Shown here: piece after piece, positions 13,611-26,200 of the stretch | Layout of the letters: every line of letters starts with the position of its first letter | Position numbering within the stretch: position 1 is the stretch's first letter | Assembly (NCBI GenBank): GCA_012932295.1 | Contig: JAAONU010000009.1 | Location: 5,382,203-5,446,202, forward strand | DNA from: Cyclina sinensis | Taxonomy: Eukaryota; Mollusca; Bivalvia; Venerida; Veneridae | Reading direction: 5' to 3' | Length of the DNA: 64,000 nt | The notes under the pieces: model-generated | The model's database searches: none | Told to the model about the DNA's origin: nothing | The model's input: only the letters and a program-made list of their open reading frames with translations | Made by a program: the position numbers and the translations under genes

Positions 13611-14472
13611 TAGCTGTCCTTCAGACTGCCTTGTTTTTATTATTTATGTGTTTTCAAAAAAAGTAGTACGTGTGCCTCCAGTGTGGTAGCAAGTGTATTC
13701 ATTCCCTCTATTATATTTATTATGATATTTTCATAGGTTTCTTGTGATCAAATGGGACAGACGGTTTTCTTGTCACATGTCAATAATCACACAGAGTTGT
13801 CAGAAAAAAGGTTTTGAATTATTGATAGATCATTAGCTATTTCTTTTACCAGAAGCTGACATGATATTTCTGACACCACGGAAACGTATATTAGATTCAG
13901 TTCAGTTCAGCTCAAGTTCATGGCATTCTTTGAAAAAAGACATTTTTGTACACAGTTCCTGCATAATATTCGACTGATGGACAAAATAGCAAGCCACCAG
14001 ACATGCTATCTCGGTTATCTGTCAGATCTTCCGCGAGTGTAACCTCTTGAGTTATAAGGACCAAAGAATAAGCCAAAAATAAATGTGTGTGATTTGTCCT
14101 TATAGTAGATTAAAAGTAAAGTAGTTCCGCGTCTTCTCTATACTTTTTCGGCGATAATCGGAGAGAATCGTTTGATGACGTCACATTGATGTTGAAAAAA
14201 GAAAAGAACATTTTGAAGGGAATTTTTTTTCTTTAACATTTCCTATTGGTGTTTATGTTAAAAATGCCATTCCCGTTGCAGTTAGTCCTTTTAGAGAACT
14301 ATTTTACCGTGCCAGAAACCTTTTTGTCGCCTGCAAATATAAATGATTACAGCTAGTGAAGTCCCATGTGAAACGCCATGTCTTCAAGAACAGAGGTCAA
14401 AACAAATAGAACTGGTTTCATGTTTAAGGATTGTGGAAAAGTTTTACCAGTGCCGTCTCTTAATCAAAACTG

Positions 14473-14689
14473 TTATTAACCATTAACCTGCTGAAATTTT
14501 CAAATGGATTTGCCCAGCTTTGAATTTGGAACAGTCCATTCAAAGTTTAAGGGATTTCAATATCAAAATACAAAAATTGAGCTACCGACAGTATAGAGCC
14601 TGGTCAGACTGCACGGATGTGCAGGCTGGCCTGGCTCTATACTGGTGGCAAAGGCTAATTACTTTCGGTTCCAGCAGGTTAAAGGTTAA
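14473..14689 (+). mobile_element. MITE family B, copy 1
   Basis: About 217 bp with ends AACCTGCTGAAA…TTCCAGCAGGTTAA and a strong central hairpin (AGTATAGAGCC…GGCTCTATACT around GTGCAGGC). It matches the element at 48031-48243 in the opposite orientation. A 60-aa open frame in it is not a gene. Confidence 0.8.
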
Positions 14690-17600
14690 AGTTACTTGTT
14701 GAGAGGCAAGCAATACTCAAAGAGAGTTTTACGACTTCAGTTCTTTCAACATCAGTTAAAAGAGAAAAAAAAATAATATAAATATATATCTTTAGAAAAT
14801 CCTTCCAGTTTTGAAAAGTTTTATTTTTTTTTGAAAGCAGATGGTTGCAGCTTGTAGCAACATTAGAGCAGCGTAGATTTAAAACACATCTAAATATCAT
14901 TACACGTAACCATTAGGCAGTCTTGTAGTTATGTTTTACCTAATTGCTTGATGTCCGAAATGACACCAGCATTAATTAGACTGTCTTGCATTGACTCACG
15001 AAAACTGCGTCACGCATTAACTCATTTACCACACATAATGAGAGAACAACAAATCCAGATACCCAGAACTATTTGATCATTTACTGGAAAAAAATACATA
15101 TATTTTCTTTAAAACATTGGTAGAAAATATGTTCCCCTGGCTGTATGGATATTCAAATTTTTTGCTCTTTACTTTCGACTGTTGATAAATGAAAATAATA
15201 TTGTATCGAGACATGTTGAAAGTATCGAGGCCCGCTTGAATAGAAGTGAGAAGACGTTTTGCAAAATAGCATTTTACTGTAATAAAGGCATTCATTTACA
15301 AACTGATAAGAAAGGAAATCAATGTTCGTACCAGATATTATGTCGTTTTCCATTTTACTTTCCACACCTAAATTTAATTCAGTTTGTACTTATAGAAGTT
15401 GTCACAGGCTTCGAAAAAGAAATGGTTGTAATTCTATGATCTATTTAATGTGTTTAAAAATATTTGCCAGGTCATGTTAATTTCATGTCCATTATAGTAA
15501 TAAACACATCGATTGTGACAATAATATTTTTCAGTGTCAGAATTGTTACATCAACCAATGCTATGTAACAGGGAGACTCTGTGATTTTAGAGGCGCCATC
15601 TAATAGAAAACTTGCCAGGAATTTTAAAACACTTTACCTTCCTTTGACAGGTTATCATCTGCAATTCAGTTTCTTAGACGTTTTAATAGAAACTTAACAA
15701 GCATTTGATTGATTGTGAGTAATTTAGTACATCATAACCCAGCGGTTATAAATTATCGTAAGTGTGGATCTACTTTCACGGAGTAATACACTTCACATCA
15801 GTCTAAGTGGTTAATGTAATACTACACCAGAAAATGTAAATCCCAGATATTCTAGAAATTTCTTGGAGTACCTGAGCGGAATTCGGAGATGATCCTCGCC
15901 AAATGTTTGATAACATTTTATACATCTGTTAAACAAATAGATAAAATAAAGATAAGTTAAAAGCTAAATACACTGAACAATATTCTGTTTATTTTATGCT
16001 TTATCTGTACTGGGCTGGGATTACATGCCTCCTTCATTAGTGGGACCGCTTAGACAAATACAAGACGAATTGAGCATCTAATTGGAGATGCATTGTTCGC
16101 TCATTAAGGGAGTTTCAAGACTTATTCCAATATAGGCCCTGAAGATATGGACAACTTTTCAATATCAAAGGTATTCACGTATGTCCAGGTATATTAACGT
16201 AATAATATTAATCTGGTTATTTCAAGTCTACGGCAAGTTGCATGCAGACGGCCTCTCATATGCAACATACCTAACTGACAAATTTATTTCTGCGTGTTTT
16301 TTTCTTACACACCTTTGTCAAATAAAAACCCTTTTTTAGAATCATTTGAGTGTCATTTGTATGTTACATTTGAGTTGCCATGCCTCGAAAAAAATGGATA
16401 TGGCGTCAGTGTCTGTTCTACTTTCAAATACATGGGTAATGAGGCCCCAAAATAAATTATGTCATTCTCAAATGTAATAGAATAGATTGAAATCTTCCAG
16501 CGATTTTCACAGAGAATCGCTGATGACGTCAGGATGCGCGTAGCAACATCCTCGCAGATACGTTCTTTTGGATATTTATGGTATTCAGGACGATCGACCG
16601 CGAAAATAATGAATAATTCCTAATCGTTTCTGTCTGTGTTAGCAATGGGTGTGCCAAAGTTGAACATAAATATTTAGATAGTCCGTCTTACATGGTAAAT
16701 AATTGGTCTTTATTTTGCTACATCCTGGATGGGAATATGTATACACATGTCATCTGTGAATGAGATATATCAAACTCGGTGTCAGTATAAACAAATCTTT
16801 CAGATTGTGCATTGTAATTTCAGCAGAAGTTTATCAAGAAACAGCACTAAATTTTCACTAATTTGATGTTGTTTTCGGTTTGCATCAGGGGGGTGTTTTC
16901 TAACTTCACTTGTTCATTATCCATCCTAGTGTTTTAAAAGCAAAATCTTAGATTTCATGACTTTAGTACAAAATATCAGAAGATATTAAAAGTGGACATG
17001 ATTTTTCTAAGATTGTCTATACTTACATGATAGCCGGAAAAGGAACGACGTCGAACAACGAAACGCATGTGTCATATTTCGTGGAATGCAAATTACATTA
17101 TTAATACTATTTGTAAAATTAGTTAGACGTGAAAATGTAGAAAAGACCAATTAGAATCTGTCATCTTCAGTATTGACCGGAAGTCATTAACCAGCAGACT
17201 GTGCACGCGACAAATTGGTGACATGACTCACTAAACAAGGCAGGTTCGGAAAAATTGACTTAATTAAGTTCGCGAGCTACGAACAGTATTAAATGGCGGA
17301 CGTCAGTCTGATGATAATCAAATATGGTTTGATATTTCATTCCCTCGAATTGGTGAATCCCCTGCTAAATAAAAAAGAATTGCGAAAGAAAATGAGCACA
17401 CATTAAGGCAATGTAAAACTGAGAATAAATTTCATGTATATATCTAGATAGTTGCTCATTTCTTTTGTGTTGGCTTTTTAACTGTTTAATCCTAAAACAG
17501 AATAAGAATATATGAATTCTGTTATTGGCAATACAAAAGAAACAGAATAAGGTAGGTCATTAGTACTTACAAGTTGCTAATGAAAATTTTTCAGAAATCA

Positions 17601-18509
17601 CATATAAAGTACATTAAAAATGTGCGTGTCTGATTGGGGATTCGGGATAAGGATTATGTGTTAAAATGTCAGGGGAAAGAACTTGTCTACAACTCATAAC
17701 TTTTTAAAGGTTTCGAAGGTCCTGTTTGAATGAGTATTCGCTGAATCATATGCAAACCAACTGAATAAAAAGTTTGACTTTTGAATATTGTTATCTATCT
17801 TTATAACTTTAACTGTCCGCTGTTCATTTTCGGAGAAGTTTCATTTAGTTCGTATAACTTCAATTTATGACATTCCAATACTAAAAGATAAAAGTCATAC
17901 CAGAGCTAGAAAGCTTTTTTAAGGTCTTGGTTGGAAATGTTTAATTTGTTTGGCCCCACCAGAACATTTGGGCCTTTGTGTTAGCCTGCCGCGTGATGAA
18001 TAATTCAAGAGCCTCGCTGCATGCTGTCCATCTCAATTAGTGGTCATTTCAAATGAAATTTGGGTCCATTCATAACTCATCTGTCAAGTTTGATAAAGGG
18101 CTCAATCTTGTTACACTTGTCCCCAACACTTTGCCTGTCTCTAGTACTATTTTTAGCAGTAAATATTCAACACTTTAGCAATAATTTACTATTGTTATAA
18201 GCGTTTGCTAATAATATATACACAAATACTACACGATTTAAGGTTATTTCAAAATTTCTATACGGGCTATTGCGTTAAGTAGACCGGTAAAGTGCATCCT
18301 TTCCTTTATACATTCTTGTCACTTAAGAAATAAAGGCTAACATGTTACACTGTCATACATTGATTGTTCATACTATGTTCCTACTACATGTATTTGTAAT
18401 ATTTTAATACATTTTGCTTCATGTTCTTGTATTCACGTGTCTTAAGCAGGCGTTTGAGCTGTATCAACTATGAAGTAACTATCATTAAAAATATATTTGT
18501 TCGTCTGTA
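14690..18509. other. Non-coding, high-complexity sequence upstream of the tRNA
   Basis: No gene or repeat family was recognised. Contains two TGACGTCA sites with a shared flank (14176-14183 with the neighbouring region, and 16524-16531) and a GC-richer block at 17940-18140; see findings. Confidence 0.6.
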
Positions 18510-18780
18510 AGTCTGATGGTGATGTTGTTGATGATGATAATTGTGAAGATATAACCGATGATTTTTGTTGATGATGATAACGTCATCAATGGGTCTGTTG
18601 TTAATGTTGATGATGATGTCGATGATGATGGTGTTATGTACTTTGGATGTTGCTGATGATGATTTGAAGTTATTGTGATGGAGAATCTGTGGTAAATGAG
18701 AATGAGTATGATGTGGTGTGATGATAACGACAGATGATGATGAACACGATGATGATGATGATGATGACGTCGACAATGTC
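18510..18780. repeat. GAT/GATGTT-rich simple sequence
   Basis: Imperfect GATGAT/GTTGAT repeats, giving Ser/His/Ile-rich chance frames on the minus strand. Lies about 160 bases upstream of the tRNA gene. Confidence 0.9.
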
Positions 18781-18944
18781 AATACGATAAAAGATTGTTG
18801 CTCTGACCTTTTTATTTTTCAAGCTATTTTCATTGCTTTCAGGTTATGTACATATATTGTTAAGAAGGGATTATTTAGCAGTGTTGTAATAATGTTATTA
18901 AATGTTATTATACGCTTATAACATTTATAACGAGCTGGACAAGT

Positions 18945-19037
18945 GCCTCGGTAGCGCAGTAGGTAGCGCGTCAGTCTCATAATCACTGTACTATCAGAGT
19001 AATCTGAAGGTCGTGAGTTCGATCCTCACCCGGGGCA
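18945..19037 (+). tRNA. tRNA-Met(CAT), elongator type, with an apparent 20-nt intron
   Basis: All four arms fold. The acceptor stem is GCCTCGG/CCGGGGC, the D-arm GCGC…GCGC, the anticodon stem TCAGT/TCTGA with loop CTCATAA (CAT at 18978-18980), and the T-arm GTGAG-TTCGATC-CTCAC, with discriminator A at 19037. The sequence equals the standard animal elongator tRNA-Met as I recall it. A change at the seventh acceptor pair is compensated (T-A to G-C). An extra 20 bases (18982-19001) sit exactly at the canonical 37/38 intron site. Without them the tRNA is 73 nt. A TTTTT terminator for RNA polymerase III lies at 19043-19047. Confidence 0.9.
18982..19001 (+). other. Putative tRNA-Met intron
   Basis: Twenty bases between positions 37 and 38 of the tRNA. 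The third base from the 3' end of the insert is G and could pair with C32, as the anticodon-intron pair rule requires. AATC occurs at both edges, so the exact boundary could slide by a few bases. Confidence 0.7.
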
Positions 19038-19550
19038 CAAACTTTTTCTTTGCACGCTGATTTTTTTTTCTTCTTTAAAGTCCAATATATAATTTGCCGA
19101 TGGATTTTTTTTATAACAGTGCATGGTACATTCTTTGCTTTTATACATGCTAAGATTTAAAATTACGTCCGATCTAGAATCAGTTCAATTTAAAACAGAT
19201 AATATATAAACCTAACAATGGTAACTTTGTTATTCAGTGATTGACAGACGGTAGTTAATGGAACCATAAGTGATCTGTCTCTATACATGTGAGCTTTTAC
19301 TCTCATTAATTACACAGCACATGACTAACAGCCATGACAAATAAAACCATGACTCAAAACAGAAATACACGAAGTGGAGTTACACAGTTTGTAATCGAAA
19401 AAAAACAACCTCTTTATCTACAAAATTCACAAAGTTGACTCTATAGGGAGACCAAATAGATCTTTTTTTCTAGTGATTTTTTTGTCTAGTCATGATCACC
19501 TTTATGACAATAATAATTTATGGTTCAAAAGTGTTTTTAAGATATCTGAT

Positions 19551-19750
19551 TTATTGGGGTTTAACGCCAGTTTTAACAGCTGTGGTCATATATCCCGGCG
19601 GTCCGTCCACCTAACCAGTGTTCTTGGGTATCCAACCAGTTTACAAACCAATTTCTCTGCAAGTGACTGACTACTTCCTCACTTGCTTCAGAGGTGAGGG
19701 ACAGGTGACCTATAGACGCATTTTCTGAGATCAATTATCACGGAGAAATT
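19551..19750 (+). mobile_element. Dispersed molluscan repeat, degenerate copy
   Basis: 'TTATTGGGGTTTAACGCCAG', 'TTTTAACAGCTGTGGTCATA', 'CCTAACCAGTGTTCTTGGGT', 'CTGACTACTTCCTCACTTGC' and 'TTATCACGGAGAAATT' follow, in order, a ~200-bp repeat I recall as very common in bivalve genomes. It has no tRNA head and no tail here. Family assignment rests on memory only. Confidence 0.5.
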
Positions 19751-22067
19751 TTGAGTTATAAAATCTCAAAATCATTAAGACTGAATGTAACTATCCGTCG
19801 ATCCAGGACCCGGATTCAGAAGCATAGGAGCATAGTTCTGGATCCAGGCCTCCATGATCCTTGTGCGTTTTGTTTGACAAAACAATACATGCAAACAATA
19901 GATTTCGGCGGTAACAATGCAATCATAGGTTGAGATGAAGTTAGTTGTTATTATTGTTACTGTTTTCTGTTATTGTCTTTTCTGTAGATGTCTTATACTA
20001 AATAATGAATTGCTTTATTGTTAATCACAAGAAATTGTTAAGTTTACGTGAATAAAATTTTGTTCTGTTCTGATAAGCGGCCCGGTCAGATCTCAAACCC
20101 AGTGGCTGCAGCTTGCTGGACGAAAGTGGACACGACAAATCCACTCCGCATTTCTTTCTTATATCAAATACTTGAAACACCTGTTACTTTACGCATGGGG
20201 AAAACAGTGCACATTTCAGATTAAAAGCTGTTCAAAAAATGTTTTAATGCCACACCTTGAATTGACAATTCGAGTGAAATGGCTAAAGTACCCGTTTGCT
20301 CTTCTAAGAACAAAGGCTTAATTAACCATTGGGGTTATTTTAATATTCGTTCCTTCTGACATTTGGAATTGCTTAAATCGCGAGCAGTATTTATCCATTG
20401 CCAAACCTCACACGCATAAAGACCAAGAAATGGTTCGCCCGAAGTGATTTTTAATGGTCATATTTTTCAATATTTGCTGAAATTGGCATTCTTTAGTCAC
20501 AATTTTGATAATGAAAACCACTCACTTAGATTGCAAATAGAGTGCCTGCAACTAAATTGATATCTCTACTTAAGCGTAAACATTCGCGTTTGTCAGAAAA
20601 GATGCTGTCACCTTCCTTTATGTTCCAAAGTTGAAAGAAAATTTTGCAGACGACATTTTGAGAAATAATGTATTTTGCTTAGAGGTTTTTCTCTTTATCA
20701 ACCATTTTGACAGGTATCAAGGGAGAATTAATTTACTTTTTTCTTAATATTAGTCTGCTGGTGAAAAAAGCTCTTCAACAAAAAAGGTAATCAAGGGATA
20801 CCCTAATCAAATTTATGATAAAGTAATGGTTCTCAGGAAATGAGACTATGCTTCTAATTTCTTGGGAAATCCATTCTCATTTTCCATTCTGCTACCATTT
20901 ATAAGTTAAAGACATACCAAGAAAAATAATTTCATCAAATTATAAAAGTAATTTCTTTGACAAACATCTTTTCTTTTGATAAGGTTAATTACAGATGAAG
21001 ATAATTCTGCTCGACGTATACCAAATAAAGACATACGTGCGTTGTTTAAAAGACTGGTCAAATATGGTCATTTATGATTTTAATAACGAAAAGATGACAA
21101 ACAGCTTTTAATGATGATGTTAATGTAGACAGGTGTCCATTTCCTTTTCCTGTGTATGGAAACCCTCTCTAATTATCGGTATGGAAATAAACAATCGGAA
21201 CGGAAAACATAATTAGACGAAATGGTTTTTGCATTTTAAATAATAGAGAGAGATGTGATATCAAAATGTCTCTAAGATTTCAAGCAAAACAATTTCGTTT
21301 TTAATATTTTGTGTTTATATGCTAATATATCAAACAAAGATGAAAAAAAAATCTGAAAAAGTTTCGAATTAATATTTGTAGATTATAAATTTCTAAATAG
21401 CTAAAATGGTGATTTATGTCTTTGCCAATATTGTTTGGTAAAAAAAGAGAAGAATGACACATACAGTGATAAGGTGCATTTTACTTTGCATCTGCATTTG
21501 ATTTTTCAACAGTATTAAGAAATAAAAGCAAGATTCTTGATTCAGAAGATGATTCTTTTAGCCTTTGTTACTGTTCTCTTTTTTTTGTGTTCTCTCTCTC
21601 TCTCTTGAATACTCTGTAACTGTAGATTTATTTGTCATAACATAGTTTAAATAACAAAAATAAGAGATACTTCCCATTTTCCTTGTTACGTGAACCTTTG
21701 TAAAACATTGAAGACTTTGCAATAAGTTGGACCTCCGTTTAACAACTTTGTTTGCCTCTTGTGGAATAGGGACCGGCCAAATTAATCCATTCAACGCAAA
21801 ACTAACCGTCCTACTACAAAACTAGTAATAAGATAGGCCTTTCTGGCATTTACTACCTCTGAAAAAGGTAAACCATGTATTGACACGGCAATATAAAATG
21901 TTTTGACCGTTCAAGAGGTTTCAGTGATCTTTAAGCTGAAAATATAAGGCACTTGAACTGCGGGATAGGGTAGTTAAGCGGATTTCGGATAAAGCGTTTT
22001 TGTCTAAAGCTATAAGCCAAGTCTGTCACCGATCAGACTGTTATGAAATTATCTAATATGACATTTT
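19751..22067. other. Non-coding
   Basis: A possible retroelement tail (GTGAATAAAATTTTGTTCTG near 20049-20070) is the only hint of structure. No gene is visible. Confidence 0.5.
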
Positions 22068-23264
22068 TGTGTCGCCTGCTACAAAGTAGCCGCGACATAT
22101 AGGGATCACTTCTCCGTCGTCTGTCTGTCCGTCCGTCCAAAACTTGTCCGGACTACTCTTCAGAAACTACTGGTGCGATTTCATCCAAACTTTACAGGAA
22201 TGATCATTTTCCAGTCCAATGATTTTTGTCAGAGTTATGACCCTTTTATTATGTCTCCCCCCAAAAATGGGGGAGACATATTGTTTTTCCCCCGGTTGTC
22301 CGTCCGTCCGTCCGTCCGTCTGTCTGTCACAAAATCGTGTCCGCTCTGTATCTTCCAAAGCCCTTGAAGGATTTTTATGAAGCTTGGGTCAGATGTTCAC
22401 CTCATCAAGGCGACGTGCAGAACCCACTTTGCGAGTGTGGTGTCTCAAGGGCAAGGTCACACTTGGAGGTTAAATGTCACATGCCACAAAATCGTGTCCG
22501 CTCTGTATCTTCCAAAGCCCTTGAAGGATTTTTATGAAACTTGGGTCAGATGTTCACCTCATCAAGGCGACGTGCAGAACACACTTTTTGGGTGTGGTAT
22601 CTCAAGGTCAAGGTCACACTTGGAGGTTAAATGTCAAATGCCACAAAATTGTGTCCGCTCTGTATCTTCCAAAGCCCTTGAAGGATTTTTATGAAACTTG
22701 GGTCAGATGTTCACCTCATCAAGGCGACATGCAGAACCCACTTTGCGGGTGTGGTGTCTGAAGGTCAAGGTCACACTTGGAGGTTAAATGTCTAATGCCA
22801 CAAAATCGTGTCCGCTCTGTATCTTCAATAGCCCTTGAAGGATTTTTAGGAAACTTGGGTCAGATGTTCACCTCATCAAGGTGACGTGCAGAAACCACTT
22901 TGCGGGTGCGGTGTCTCAAGGTCAAGGTCACACTTGGAGGTTAAATGTCAAATTTTACAATCGTCTGACTCAATACTACCTGCAGCAACTGGCTTGGGGG
23001 AGACATATGTTTTTGTTCAATCAAAAACCCATTTCTAGTTTTTTTAAGTTTTTCCGGACTACTTCTCTTATACTACTAATGCAATTTGAATGAAACTTTA
23101 CAGGATTGATCAGTACCTCAAGTACTTGCGCATGTCTAACTGGTTTTCCGGTTGAATGAATTTTGTCTGAGTTATGGCCCTTGAATAAAAAATGCATTTT
23201 AACCTACAAACTGTCCAATCACCTATCAATACTACTGTTTAATTGGCTATCATCAGGCGACACA
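22068..23264. mobile_element. Tandem-core element with hairpin 5' end (type A), carrying a nested element
   Basis: The terminal inverted repeat is TGTGTCGCCTG at 22068 and CAGGCGACACA ending at 23264. A 5' hairpin (GCCTGCTAC AAA GTAGCCGCGACA) is followed by GTCTGTCCGTCCGTCC. Two core units ('TCCGGACTACT…ACTTTACAGGA…TGATCA…GAGTTATG') are separated by the type-B element at 22250-23007. I read this as one element inserted into another. Confidence 0.8.
22250..23007. mobile_element. Tandem-core element with hairpin 5' end (type B), nested
   Basis: The terminal inverted repeat TATGTCTCCCCC…GGGGGAGACATA encloses a GTCCGTCCGTCC tract and four near-identical 157-bp units starting near 22331, 22488, 22645 and 22802 ('GTGTCCGCTCTGTATCTTCC' to 'GGTCACACTTGGAGGTTAAA'). 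A hairpin ATGTCTCCCCC-loop-GGGGGAGACAT lies at the 5' end. Overlapping 60-105 aa open frames here are repeat frames; 157 is not a multiple of three. Confidence 0.85.
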
Positions 23265-26200
23265 TGTGATCACTGATCGCCCTTGTCTTTTATGAATGGT
23301 GGCATTGTGTTAAATCCCTGTAGTTACGCTTGTGTATTCCATGCAGCATAACTAACTTTAGCGCGTTAAAAATGAAATATACACGTTTTGGACTGATCTG
23401 CTTAATATGACCAAATAAATTGATCAGTTTTATATGGAATAGTGCAAAGACCATCTGTAATCATGTGAAAGTTAATTCATCGAAGTAATGGATTCTATGA
23501 AAATGTTCGCCATATATGCGTTATTATAGTATCATTTCTGATGTTCATTTTCTTGTTGTTGTTATCGTTGTGGGGACGAGGGGGCGAGAGTGGGGGGGGG
23601 GGGGGGTAGAAGAAGAAAAAGAGATATGTATTTAAATGGACATACCCTGCACTTAACCGATGAAATATGCATAATAGTCTGTTAGCGCATTAACTTACCT
23701 TACTAACTCTGTCTTCTGCACAAAAACCATATACATATTGTAGTATACTGAGGCTTTTAAGTCTTTAAGATGTCAGGTTTTGCACCTTTTTCTGCACGCT
23801 GCTAGGTCGCTCCTGGGAGGATTGAGTAGCCAGGGAGCCCTAGCACCTATTTGTTTTACTAACCCTTGCGCAGGGCGATAATATATCAGTAAATGAATGT
23901 TAGCCATTATAATAAAAGAAAGCACGAACTTACGAATGAAGAACAAAGAAACATATGCTAAAAAAGAATCTTTAGGCCTTTAGACAGTTATAGAGCGTTC
24001 AGTTGGAATAAATGGCTATCCATCCAAAACATTGTACAATAACAACTTTCTTTAAAGACTAATAGAAAAATATTCAGTTTTACCTGTTGTACCTGTTTAT
24101 AATTATTCATTCAAAATCTTTCAGATTGACATGGTTTTAAAGTAAATTAATTACTCTAGATTTAAGTGTATACCTCTTTAGTTGTTCGCTTACAGTTATT
24201 GAATTTCAAAGCAGTATGTTTAATCAACTAATTTTCATTTTCATTTATTGGAGTTTATGAAAATTGTGCTTCACTGTATGAAAGCGTTTGCAAATATCTG
24301 CTCTTTGAACCCTAAAACTAGGAAGAAAATAGAATAGAAAAAGAATGAAATACCCAACAGATCAAAATTATCTTAAACAATGCCACAGTCGTCTACAGAA
24401 TGTGTCAGATTATTTTTTCTCGTGCAATAACGTACAAAAATACAAGAATGCGTTATGCTTTGACAGTTTTACATCTCTGGCCGTATCAGCCATATCCGTG
24501 CGCGTGCTTTGCATTTTTTACCCCATAATAAAGAAACAATTACTACCTTTCATGGGTAATTATTCTTTTACAAAGCCAGTTTGAACAGGTAATTATTTCG
24601 TCAAATAATCAGTGTCAAAAATCAACTGAAATGCCTTCATTAGAAAAATGAAACACATCATAAGTTATTATTGTTACAAATGCTTCTTTAATAAGATAAG
24701 GAGAAAATTGAAAGAAAAATTTCTCATTAGATTTGACACTATTTTACCACACGGACTAAGGTGTTAAGGTCGCCTCAAATCTGATCATTAATCTATTAGG
24801 GAACAATAATTTAGCGCATGTCAGGTAGATCTTAATCACACTTAGCATGGACCATTAGTGCCAAGTTTCAGCAAAATGGCTCCAGTATTTTTAATTAACG
24901 ACAATTAACGCACTCAGGTGTTAAATGAAATATAAATACTAGAGATTTTTTAAAGAAAATGTAAAGAAAGTGTAAATACGGCTTTAAATTAGCGGTTTTA
25001 TGAAAACATTACTTAATCAAAGTGTGAAATCTGAAAATAAATTTCGTTGCTTCTAATATGTAAAAAAGAAACGGACTTTCTCCAGAGAAAACACGTGTAA
25101 GTTTCTATTTTAATTTCTATATTCTTTTATTTGTAAAGTGACTCTCAGTTCGCATATTTTAACTTATTCTGCATCGTCAGTAAACCTGGGTTCAACTAGA
25201 AAAAATAATGATACCCTTTGTCAAAATTAACAATTATTAAACATGCCACCTGTGTATTTTCCTCAAAAAATGTTTGTTTTTTTAACATTCAGTTTACTTT
25301 TTTATATTATCTTTTCTTAATAAAAAATCATACATAAGTAGTTTTATACCAGAACAGAATCCGAATTCTCGAAATGTTGTTATTTCAATGTGTTGGTTTA
25401 AACGTTTTCGTAAATGTCTTTAAAAATTGCAAAATTACAACAGAATCTTCAACTTCCAAATTCCATGCATTTCGGATACCACGGAGGGCATATGCATTAT
25501 TATTTTTACTGTTTATCTAAACAGTACCAACAGCAAAATGAGAAACGTAGAAACATCCGCAAACTTGTTTATAAACTGCCCGTTAGCCTTCCTTAATGGA
25601 CATAAAAACATAAACAAACAGACATGCATTTTTGTAATATTTTGACCACCTGTCGATTTATCGGTCATCGTTTGATCTAGTAGTGTAAACATTTAGTCAG
25701 ATTCCCCATCCACAAACAAACGCGCAGGCTGAGAGATAAAATATACATGTTTTTATAAGAGTAAGCCATAACCCCTTTGATAATTTGTGTGAAAAAATGT
25801 TAAACAGTTAGATTGGTAAATTATTTGTGTAAGCATTTAATTCTTGGTATTAGAAAGAAATTTAATAATTAACAAATAATTACTTATAATTCCTATAGAG
25901 AAGCTTTGGGGAAAAAATGTTTCCATTTTCATCTTCGATATATAAACATTTTCTTTTAAAACAATAGTGCTACATTAAATAATATATATATTTGTGCTTC
26001 ATTGAGTAAACATATATTTTATCAAATGCAAAATAAAAAAAAAAATTAAAAAAAACTTTCATGTCTTTGATTGATTTCTAATTTTCCGAATACAAAGACA
26101 GTGAACTTATGTAAGGTTCAGGATAGGTTTGGGTCATAGCTCTCTTGCTGAGAACACAGGGGTTTCATATCATTTCAGGGCCACATCTTGCGTTCACTAA

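Noticed and set aside
18468..18782. 104-aa Ser/His-rich frame
   Set aside because: Product of GATGAT simple sequence.
22337..23093. Overlapping 64-105 aa frames with repeated SALYLPKPLKDFYE-like peptides
   Set aside because: Frames through 157-bp tandem units of a transposable element; the unit length is not a multiple of three, so no continuous protein is possible.
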